Below, piece after piece: positions 7,091-12,724 of a stretch of DNA of 12,815 bases (the first letter of the stretch is position 1; the number at the start of each line of letters is the position of its first letter). Source of the DNA: Planctomycetota bacterium (GTDB taxonomy: Bacteria > Planctomycetota > Brocadiia > Brocadiales > Brocadiaceae); contig JAHFOW010000004.1 of the NCBI GenBank assembly GCA_023261465.1, positions 1 to 12,815 on the forward strand. Direction: 5' to 3'. The position numbers and the translations under genes were made by a program. Below the pieces are notes generated by a model. That model was not told the DNA's origin, made no database searches, and saw only the letters and a program-made list of their open reading frames with translations.

Positions 7091-8149
7091 ATGAAGACCT
7101 TTGCTGTTTTTCCCCTTTGTGTATTTTTGTTCTATCAATGTTTTTCCCCTACCTTTGCCTATTCAGAAGAGTGGAGTCTGGAAGATCATTCATGGGAAAG
7201 CAAATGGGGTTTGGAAGAACAGACGCCAAACTATGAGTGGGGTTTAGAGGGGCAAACACCGAAGCATGATAAAAGTGATAGTATCATACTCCATTACGAT
7301 GGGAAGACATGGAGTTGTGTCTACAATGGGTATAGTGTATGGCTTAATTGTGTTTATGGTTTTGACAGGAACGATATCTTTGTAGCCGGTGAGGGCGGCG
7401 CCATTCTCCACTATGATGGAAGATCGTGGATTAAGCAGGAAAGTAATGTTACCCACAGGCTCAATAGAATTTGGGGCACTAATCATAATAATGTATATGT
7501 TTCCGGAGATTATGGAACCATTCTTCATTACGACGGCAAGAAGTGGAAAAAATACAATATGATGACGAATAATTGGTTCAGTAGTACCTGGGGGTTAAAT
7601 GAAAATTGTATATTTGTGGTGGGCGCATTAGGCAAAATATTGCATTATGATGGGAAAAAATGGGTAGAACAAAATAGCGGCACCACGAATTGGCTTTATG
7701 GCGTTCGGGGAAATAGTACAGATAATGTATACGCGGTAGGGGACTATGGTACCGTCCTTCATTATAATGGAAAGGAATGGAAGAAAGCTGAGATCAACAC
7801 GAACAAGAGACTTATGAGTGTTTGCGTCGTAGATTCCAAAAATATATTTGTGGTGGGCGCAGATGGCCTGATACTTTATTATGATGGGGTAAATTGGACA
7901 CGTCAGAGAAGCGGCACAAAAAACTGGCTGAGGAAGATATGGAGCATTGACATCAACACTGTTTTTGCAGCAGGAGATAACGGAACGATACTTTTTTACG
8001 ATGGTAAAAAATGGAATAAGCAAAAGAGTGATACCAACTACTTGTTGTTAGGTCTATGGGGCAGCAGGGAGGACAACGTATATGCTGTTGGAATTAATTC
8101 AAATGTTCACTACGATCACCGTCATGATGTGTCGTCCGGGGAAAAATAA
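7091..8149 (+). CDS. Secreted seven-repeat probable beta-propeller protein
   Basis: A 352-residue exported protein of unknown role. Residues 1-23 form a signal peptide ending near PTFA. Residues 24-65 are an acidic Trp-rich linker containing two copies of WGLE-x-QTP. Residues 66-338 are exactly seven 39-residue units without a single insertion or deletion, each beginning (I/V)LxYDGxxW and ending (V/I)(F/Y)xxGxxGx. Residues 339-342 (VHYD) begin an eighth partial unit. Each unit holds enough strand-like segments for one blade, so a seven-bladed propeller is the natural reading, as for other Gly-Asp-Trp repeat families in extracellular proteins. No catalytic residues are recognisable; a binding or scaffolding role outside the cytoplasm is likely. 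The start has no visible Shine-Dalgarno. It converges on the tetR gene with a gap of only 30 bases and no obvious terminator. Confidence 0.75.
   Translation: MKTFAVFPLCVFLFYQCFSPTFAYSEEWSLEDHSWESKWGLEEQTPNYEWGLEGQTPKHDKSDSIILHYDGKTWSCVYNGYSVWLNCVYGFDRNDIFVAGEGGAILHYDGRSWIKQESNVTHRLNRIWGTNHNNVYVSGDYGTILHYDGKKWKKYNMMTNNWFSSTWGLNENCIFVVGALGKILHYDGKKWVEQNSGTTNWLYGVRGNSTDNVYAVGDYGTVLHYNGKEWKKAEINTNKRLMSVCVVDSKNIFVVGADGLILYYDGVNWTRQRSGTKNWLRKIWSIDINTVFAAGDNGTILFYDGKKWNKQKSDTNYLLLGLWGSREDNVYAVGINSNVHYDHRHDVSSGEK
7286..8104 (+). repeat. Seven in-frame 117-bp (39-codon) repeats
   Basis: Unit starts are 7286, 7403, 7520, 7637, 7754, 7871 and 7988. Conserved positions within the unit are L2, Y4, G6, W9, hydrophobic at 20 and 23, hydrophobic 31-34, and G35. 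The DNA has diverged much more than the spacing, which points to old duplications kept in register by structure. Confidence 0.8.
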
Positions 8150-8179
8150 AATATTACCACTTATTCAAAACAAGGCAAT

Positions 8180-8770
8180 TTAATCAGCTATTCCCTGCAT
8201 ATAGATATTCCATAAATCCGCATGTATTTTTTCCGGTATATAATTAAAATTTTTATACGACCACACCGTTACCGTAGATTGAATAAGACCCATAAAGATC
8301 ATGGCGGCTATCCTGGGGCTGATATTCTTTTTTATAAGTCCTAACTTTATTCCATCCGAAAGCAGCTTTTCTATCTTCCGCAAATATTTTTGGATAAGTT
8401 GCAAGAGCTTTTTGCGAATAAGAGGATCACTAAACTGTATGGCTCCCATAATTACGACAAAAGATGTTTTGCGTCGGTTTTTTGCTAAAGTAAGTTGCGC
8501 TAATAAGATATTTTTCAGATTTTGAAGAGGATCTTTATCTGTTAATGCATTATTTATGGCCTCCATGAGCGTTTTCTCAATGTCGTCTATCAGCAGACTC
8601 AATATATCCCTTTTGCTTTTAAAATGCCGGTAAATAGCGCCTTTGGTAGTGCCCATTTTCTCGGCTATTTCACTTATGGTGACATCCTCAATCCCTTTGG
8701 AGGAAATGATATTCCGAATGATATCTACAATTTCCTGCCTTCTGATCTTTGTGGATTTTCTGTGCTGCAT
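8180..8770 (-). CDS. TetR/AcrR-family transcriptional repressor
   Basis: A 196-residue one-component regulator. Residues 10-56 form the TetR helix-turn-helix: IRNIISSKGIEDVTISEIAEKMGTTKGAIYRHFKSKRDIL is almost textbook, with the recognition helix around TTKGAIYRHF. The remaining 140 residues are the all-helical ligand-binding and dimerisation half, which is too variable to name an effector. A strong ribosome site (GGAGG, 8779-8775) sits four bases before the ATG. The promoter region holds a perfect 31-bp inverted repeat, so autorepression is likely. Possible targets are its own gene, the divergent 29-codon ORF and, by motif similarity, the sensor-PAS-narK operon. It could equally control an efflux system elsewhere, which is the common role of such proteins. 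Confidence 0.9.
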   Translation of the reverse strand: MQHRKSTKIRRQEIVDIIRNIISSKGIEDVTISEIAEKMGTTKGAIYRHFKSKRDILSLLIDDIEKTLMEAINNALTDKDPLQNLKNILLAQLTLAKNRRKTSFVVIMGAIQFSDPLIRKKLLQLIQKYLRKIEKLLSDGIKLGLIKKNISPRIAAMIFMGLIQSTVTVWSYKNFNYIPEKIHADLWNIYMQGIAD

Positions 8771-8784
8771 GACGCCTCCGTAAA

Positions 8785-8797
8785 TAAGTAAATTATA
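8785..8797 (-). promoter_or_regulatory. tetR promoter -10 and start region
   Basis: A perfect TATAAT lies at 8797-8792 on the minus strand, with a predicted start near 8785 and a 15-base leader. No good -35 is visible. The expected -35 position (about 8815-8820) lies in the middle of the 31-bp inverted repeat, so a bound repressor would block polymerase. Confidence 0.45.
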
Positions 8798-8804
8798 ATT
8801 AATC

Positions 8805-8835
8805 TATACAAAGCACACATGGTGTGCTTTGTATA
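8805..8835. promoter_or_regulatory. 31-bp operator, probably for the TetR protein
   Basis: Perfect 14-base arms, TATACAAAGCACAC (8805-8818) and GTGTGCTTTGTATA (8822-8835), flank the centre ATG. It lies between two divergent -10 boxes, covers the tetR -35 region and ends three bases before the likely -35 of the plus-strand promoter. That position and symmetry are typical of TetR-family operators. A second, imperfect dyad (TTTGT...ACAAA, 8828-8849) overlaps its right arm with a centre about 19 bp away. Confidence 0.7.
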
Positions 8836-8838
8836 CAC

Positions 8839-8875
8839 TTGTGCACAAATCAAAAAAATCATTATAATTTAATGT
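8839..8875 (+). promoter_or_regulatory. Divergent plus-strand promoter
   Basis: TTGTGC (8839-8844) is followed by an 18-base spacer and a perfect TATAAT (8863-8868), with a predicted start near 8875. It would give a 47-base leader to the 29-codon ORF. The -35 matches only three of six bases. It overlaps the second, imperfect operator dyad, so it is probably repressed together with tetR. Confidence 0.4.
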
Positions 8876-8921
8876 TACAGTGAAAACAAAACTTAAATAA
8901 TTAAAAACGGAGAGGAAAACA

Positions 8922-9011
8922 ATGAAGATGAAAGCGGGTGAGATTCTCTTCAGGCAAGTTCAAATTTACAACATGATGTTAAAGGAGTTTCATGTTGGTA
9001 GAGAGACGTAG
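8922..9011 (+). CDS. Small ORF of 29 codons, divergent from tetR
   Basis: A very good ribosome site (GGAGAGG, 8909-8915) lies six bases before the ATG, downstream of a promoter in the tetR operator region. The product is MKMKAGEILFRQVQIYNMML plus nine residues and ends at a TAG inside the 28-bp palindrome. It has no membrane segment and I do not recognise it. TetR genes usually face the gene they control, so this is either the surviving start of a lost target gene cut off by the palindromic repeat, or a true micro-protein. A second short frame (8992-9078), with AAGGAG before its ATG, reads through the palindrome; its peptide is simply translated repeat, and I do not call it a gene. Confidence 0.4.
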   Translation: MKMKAGEILFRQVQIYNMMLKEFHVGRET

Positions 9012-9035
9012 AGACGCAAAATTTTGCGTCTCTAC
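9008..9035. repeat. 28-bp perfect palindrome
   Basis: The arm GTAGAGACGCAAAA (9008-9021) is followed directly by its exact complement TTTTGCGTCTCTAC (9022-9035). A partial direct copy (GTAGAGA) sits just before it at 8999-9005. It lies between the 29-codon ORF and the end of narK. As RNA it would form a strong hairpin, but no T-tract follows on either strand. It looks like a dispersed palindromic element of a kind common in several bacterial phyla; only one copy is in this window. Confidence 0.7.
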
Positions 9036-9070
9036 ATCTGTATTTGCTGTATTAAAGCAGCCAATCTGTC

Positions 9071-10270
9071 TTAAGTAGCGCTCATTGCTCTTTTATTTAC
9101 ACTCGGCAAAGTCTTTTCTTCCATAAAAGAAAGGCACATGAGACACACAAGCGATACGAAGATAAATCCTAAATAATAATTGTTGGTGTAATCTCTGATT
9201 GTGCCCAGAATTATGGGAAGGAAGAAACCTCCAAGTCCTCCAGCCGCGCCTACCAGACCGCCAACGGTTCCCGTGTCCTTTGGAAAATACTCTGCTACCA
9301 GTTTGTATACGACACCGTTGCCTGTTCCTAAACAAATACCCATGACGTAGAACAGAACAAGTGAAGTGACTAAAGACACATTTAAATTCAGGTATACCGT
9401 TAGAGAGAGCACAATTACTGTAAGGAATACCATGATCTTTCTTCCATTAAATCTATCGCCCAGATAACCTCCAAGAATGCGGGTAAAAGCCGAAAGAAAT
9501 ACAAAAACTGACGTAAAACTACCCGCCTTTACAGGGCTAATATGATAAAATTCGTTCAGATAAGATGGCAACCATATAGAAAAACAGACAAATAATCCAA
9601 AAAACATGAAGTAAATTAAACAAAAAATCCAGGCCAGCCCGGATGTCTTATATACTTTTAATTTCTCGCTTAAAGTCGGAATCTTTGTATTGGCAGACCG
9701 CGGCGCATTAGAGGTGGAAAACCAGTAAACAAACGCCATCAGAAGCAAAGGAATTGAATAAATAATAAATACTTTATTCCATCCCATAGACTCCGCAATA
9801 AAAGGAACTCCAAATGCGGCAAGGGCGGTGCCGGCGTTTCCTACGCCATAGATCCCCAACGCCAACCCCTGTCTTTTTTTTGGATACCATTCAGAAACAT
9901 GCGGGATTCCAACGGCAAACGATGAGCCTATCAAACCGAAAAGTAAACCGCATCCCAATAAAAAGCCATAACTATGCGCAAAGCTCGTCATAAATACGGA
10001 GAGAAAACCAAACAGGAGCATGATAGTAAAAACCAATCTGCCGCCATATTTATCCGTCACAATGCCCATGGGTATTTTGGCAACGGAGCCAAGTAATACC
10101 GGCGCCGCAATTAATAATCCCACAGCTGTGGAAGACAAGTTAAATTCCGTCCTTAAATACATAGCTAAAGGTGCAAACAACGACCAGCTTGCGAAGCATA
10201 ACGCAAATGCAAGGGTCGCAAGTATCAGCACCTTCGTATTTCCCTTAGGTGTTTGTACATTTTCGCTCAT
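9071..10270 (-). CDS. narK: NarK-type nitrate/nitrite transporter (MFS, NNP family)
   Basis: A 399-residue, 12-helix major-facilitator carrier for nitrate and/or nitrite. Both nitrate-signature loops are present: GIYGVGNAGTALAAFGVPF (about 139-157, TM5) and GTGNGVVYKLVAEYFP followed by GAAGGLGGFFLPIILG (315-356, TM10-11). MFS motif A is VTDKYGGR (71-78), and a second copy is GYLGDRFNGR (268-277). The second substrate arginine is kept (R264, AFTRILGG). The first position, Arg in E. coli NarK (R89, in RIP), is Lys here (K65-I-P), which may change affinity or substrate. GGAGG lies four bases before the ATG. It is the last gene of a three-gene minus-strand operon, 63 bases after the PAS gene. Nitrite uptake or nitrate/nitrite exchange would both fit an anaerobic nitrogen-cycling host. 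Confidence 0.87.
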   Translation of the reverse strand: MSENVQTPKGNTKVLILATLAFALCFASWSLFAPLAMYLRTEFNLSSTAVGLLIAAPVLLGSVAKIPMGIVTDKYGGRLVFTIMLLFGFLSVFMTSFAHSYGFLLGCGLLFGLIGSSFAVGIPHVSEWYPKKRQGLALGIYGVGNAGTALAAFGVPFIAESMGWNKVFIIYSIPLLLMAFVYWFSTSNAPRSANTKIPTLSEKLKVYKTSGLAWIFCLIYFMFFGLFVCFSIWLPSYLNEFYHISPVKAGSFTSVFVFLSAFTRILGGYLGDRFNGRKIMVFLTVIVLSLTVYLNLNVSLVTSLVLFYVMGICLGTGNGVVYKLVAEYFPKDTGTVGGLVGAAGGLGGFFLPIILGTIRDYTNNYYLGFIFVSLVCLMCLSFMEEKTLPSVNKRAMSAT

Positions 10271-10333
10271 AAAGCCTCCAACAGATTTAAAGTGTTTTCG
10301 TAAATACTCTGAAATTCAAAAGCTAAAATAATG

Positions 10334-10729
10334 TTATAAGGCAAACGTTTGATGAACGGGTTCAAATTCATTCTTCACCTTTAAAGCGCATTTATACAAT
10401 CCTTCTGTAATCAAAACGCTATTTTGTTTTATAAAAAACAACACGCCACCCTTTGTTTTCATCAGGGTATAGAACCCGTTTACCTGTCCATCCCTGAAGA
10501 GCATAGATAACGTCTTCTCGTGATCGAACGGATGCGCATACAACTCATTAATCTTCTTCCCAATCACATCATCAGGCGAGTTATATCCAAAAAGCCTGGC
10601 GCCCGCCGTATTGATGTGAATTACAACCCCATCATAAGAAGGTTCATACTCACACCACCCTTTTACATCCTTTACGTCAACAAGAAGCGTCTTGGTTTCA
10701 TCCTTTGTTGGCATCATAGTTTTGTTCAT
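10334..10729 (-). CDS. Stand-alone single PAS domain protein
   Basis: A 131-residue soluble protein that is essentially one PAS domain (about residues 24-120). The segment GVVIHINTAGARLFGYNSPDDVIGKKINELY has the N-A/G-A-x-x-x-x-G-Y and V-G-K/R-x signatures of signalling PAS domains, and it ends with the usual central sheet strands. No histidine kinase, GGDEF, HTH or methyl-accepting part is attached, so it has no output of its own. It may bind a small ligand or a protein partner; no heme-specific His can be assigned with confidence. A near-perfect ribosome site (AAGGAGG) lies five bases before the ATG. The start is 27 bases after the end of the heme-Cache gene, and narK follows 63 bases downstream, so all three are probably co-transcribed. 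Confidence 0.8.
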   Translation of the reverse strand: MNKTMMPTKDETKTLLVDVKDVKGWCEYEPSYDGVVIHINTAGARLFGYNSPDDVIGKKINELYAHPFDHEKTLSMLFRDGQVNGFYTLMKTKGGVLFFIKQNSVLITEGLYKCALKVKNEFEPVHQTFAL

Positions 10730-10756
10730 AAATACCTCCTTCGTAATCCTCCGTGT

Positions 10757-12160
10757 TTAAGGTTTTAATTCCCATGTTACTATGGTTTTTTCCACAGACT
10801 GCTTTATGCCATCTTTCGCTGCACCTTTTTCTTCATTTCCACTGCGAATAGTGTTCTCAGATTTGAAAACACGAAACTCCTCTTTAAATTTGAAAATGTT
10901 GCTCTTTATAAAATCTTCATCTCTCCTTGTTAAAATAGAACCAATGACATTTAAGGGATTGTGTACTTTATATCTTTGTTCCCTAAGATAGCCGCGCTCT
11001 TTACTTAATTCATAACCATCCGTAATAGCCAGGACAAACCCAACCATCATAACGGTAGTCATGCCAAGCAAGGCCTTTTTTGGCAATGATAAACCTTTGA
11101 TTATATATCCGGTGTTTAATTTTCTATACATAAGAAGAGCCATAACAAACGCCGGAATGATGATCACCAGCATAAGAGACTTTACCATAGAATTAATGTT
11201 ATTCACGGCGCCAAGCGCCTCATCCGCGTCTATTTCTACAATCAGTCCCATATTCAAGTCTTTCAGCCAGCTCCAGGCGCCTACAACTTTCAGTCCGCTG
11301 TAATCCCTGTATCCTTCCAGGTCGTAACCGCTTGTTTTTGCGACAATACACCTTGTCACCCCCTTTGTTAAAAGGTTCGTATCAGGGTCCGCAACCTTAT
11401 GGCATGTTTTGCATGTGTCCCCTGCATTTTTTATATGCTCTGCAAACCTCGGTTTTGTTATCATAACCCCGTCTTTGTTTACGAGATACGTCTCACCGGT
11501 TTTTCCGAGGGCAACACTCCTCATAGCCTTCGTAAGTACCGACGTATCCATCCATAAGACCACAGCGCCTATTACATCACGATTATTTCCCCTGACAGGA
11601 TAAGACATAAACAGGGAAGGCAAATCATTCTCATTATTCTCATCGTTTAAAGAGAAATGGGCTATATTTGAAATATACGTTTTGCCATCGCGGAGGGTTT
11701 CCTGAAAATTAATGGAAAGCCTTTCTTTTGTAATGTTCATGCCTAAAAGGGCCTTTTCGTTTTCCGTTGCAGCCTGGACAACGCCAGCGCCGTCACAAAT
11801 GAATATTCCCTTGTATCCATAATCTGCCTTCGTACATTCGAGCTGTGTCTTCAACCGGAGATATCCATGTTCATTTTTTACATGCACAAGACTCTCGAAA
11901 TCCTCATCGCTCTGTATGATTAATTCACTTTGTATCGTATCGGAAATAGCCCTCGCATGAGACTTCCTTTCATCCCACAACAAAGAGAGGATGTCTTTCT
12001 GCTTATTTACGATGCCTTCCAGGTTCCTTTGGACTCCCTGCTTCAACTCAGCGCTTGCCCTTGGAAACGCAAGCATTCTGAACAAAACAAGGGGGAATAA
12101 CCCAAATAATATAAATCCGATAATAACAATGACGATACGTTCTTTAAGCACTCTTAACAT
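10757..12160 (-). CDS. Membrane-bound dCache sensor with CxxCH heme site, no output domain
   Basis: A 467-residue membrane protein. TM1 (about 9-30) follows a basic N-terminus. Residues 31-327 form a periplasmic double-Cache domain, with typical segments GIFICDGAGVVQAATENE (about 118-135) and GKTGETYLVNKDGVMITKPR (219-238). A CKTCH motif at 250-254, in a loop of the membrane-proximal lobe, should bind c-type heme once exported. TM2 (328-345) and a basic loop (346-361) are followed by a third hydrophobic helix (362-380) and an 87-residue hydrophilic tail. No HAMP, kinase, GGDEF or chemotaxis signalling domain exists, and by the positive-inside rule the tail would be periplasmic. I start at the ATG at 12160 because AAAGGAGG lies four bases before it; the ATG at 12190 lacks a comparable site. 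It may sense redox state, NO, nitrite or a small ligand. Confidence 0.8.
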   Translation of the reverse strand: MLRVLKERIVIVIIGFILFGLFPLVLFRMLAFPRASAELKQGVQRNLEGIVNKQKDILSLLWDERKSHARAISDTIQSELIIQSDEDFESLVHVKNEHGYLRLKTQLECTKADYGYKGIFICDGAGVVQAATENEKALLGMNITKERLSINFQETLRDGKTYISNIAHFSLNDENNENDLPSLFMSYPVRGNNRDVIGAVVLWMDTSVLTKAMRSVALGKTGETYLVNKDGVMITKPRFAEHIKNAGDTCKTCHKVADPDTNLLTKGVTRCIVAKTSGYDLEGYRDYSGLKVVGAWSWLKDLNMGLIVEIDADEALGAVNNINSMVKSLMLVIIIPAFVMALLMYRKLNTGYIIKGLSLPKKALLGMTTVMMVGFVLAITDGYELSKERGYLREQRYKVHNPLNVIGSILTRRDEDFIKSNIFKFKEEFRVFKSENTIRSGNEEKGAAKDGIKQSVEKTIVTWELKP

Positions 12161-12212
12161 ATAACCTCCTTTAACTTTCTCGGGCGTCATTTATTGTGAT
12201 AGAGATAAATTT

Positions 12213-12247
12213 TATATTAAGTATACAATCGGTTACGTATTTGTCAA
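12213..12247 (-). promoter_or_regulatory. Strong promoter of the sensor-PAS-narK operon
   Basis: On the minus strand, a perfect TTGACA (12247-12242), a 16-base spacer and TATACT (12225-12220, five of six) precede a predicted start near 12213, leaving a leader of about 52 bases. It is the best consensus promoter in the window. The -10 and spacer coincide with one copy of a 20-bp direct repeat and a second copy lies just upstream of the -35, which suggests tight repression. Confidence 0.65.
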
Positions 12248-12272
12248 GTACTAGTATACACTCGTTTACATA
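12220..12272. promoter_or_regulatory. Two 20-bp direct repeats, operator candidate
   Basis: AGTATACAATCGGTTACGTA (12220-12239) and AGTATACACTCGTTTACATA (12253-12272) agree at 17 of 20 positions and start 33 bp apart, close to three helical turns, so bound proteins would lie on one face. They bracket the -35 of the operon promoter. The segment TGTATACACTTGTGCACAAA at 8830-8849, in the tetR control region, agrees with the second copy at 15 of 20 positions. Confidence 0.5.
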
Positions 12273-12507
12273 AAACCAATGATAAACTGAAGACGCAACG
12301 ACACTTCCGGCTATTATAAATTTTCTTACCTGGTTAGCCGGCTGAAGCCGGACAAGGCTGTTTTCTGAAGATAAAGCCAATACTATTCATGCCTCTGATT
12401 AATAAATTAGGTTTAACCCAACAATCCACTCGGTGTAAGCAAAGCCTGGAGTAAAAACGTATAAATGGGTTACGGCAAAAGTGGACGCTGATTTCAAAAA
12501 CAGGGGT

Positions 12508-12535
12508 TTGAATAATGTTGAATACTGTGTATAAT
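12508..12535 (+). promoter_or_regulatory. Plus-strand sigma70-like promoter candidate
   Basis: TTGAAT (12508-12513), a 16-base spacer and a perfect TATAAT (12530-12535). It would drive a leader of about 180 bases toward the right-edge gene. The boxes overlap the two copies of the ATAATGTTGAA repeat, so the match may partly reflect that repeat. Confidence 0.35.
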
Positions 12536-12632
12536 GTTGAAGTGTGAATCTATAGGTTATTTTATGTACGAGTGTTTTTTTGTATTTCTTCACAGACATT
12601 ATATAAAGGGTAAGGTTAGTTTTTAATAGGTG

Positions 12633-12641
12633 TGGTATAAT
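12633..12641 (+). promoter_or_regulatory. Extended -10 promoter for the right-edge gene
   Basis: TGGTATAAT is an exact TGn-TATAAT extended -10. No -35 is evident at 17 bases, which extended -10 promoters can do without. The predicted start near 12648 leaves a leader of about 77 bases to the ATG at 12725. Confidence 0.4.
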
Positions 12642-12724
12642 TACAGTTCACTGTTGGTATTGCTAATCAATTTGCCGGTAACAATACAGTCAGCTTCGGA
12701 ATTCGGAAAGGAACGGGTGGCAAG

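Larger units (their letters stand above)
12273..12724. other. Gene-free region upstream of the right-edge gene
   Basis: About 450 bases with no supportable gene. It contains a GC-rich palindrome with arms CCGGCT/AGCCGG (12338-12351), and an extra CCGGCT just before it at 12307-12312. There is an 11-bp direct repeat, ATAATGTTGAA (12512-12522 and 12531-12541). Two plus-strand promoter candidates are listed separately. A degenerate copy of the operon repeat, read in reverse (TATGTACGAGTGT, 12563-12575), also lies here. Confidence 0.45.

Noticed and set aside
8992..9078. 28-codon plus-strand ORF preceded by AAGGAG, reading through the 28-bp palindrome
   Set aside because: Most of its peptide is translated palindrome, it overlaps the 29-codon ORF and its end runs into the narK stop; the ribosome-site match is probably accidental.
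12161..12190. Ten-residue longer start for the heme-Cache protein
   Set aside because: A near-perfect AAAGGAGG sits between this ATG and the one at 12160, which is therefore the start; the upstream ATG has no ribosome site.
12171..12599. Two minus-strand open frames of 66-69 codons upstream of the sensor operon
   Set aside because: They cover the promoter and repeats, lack ribosome sites and show no protein-like composition.
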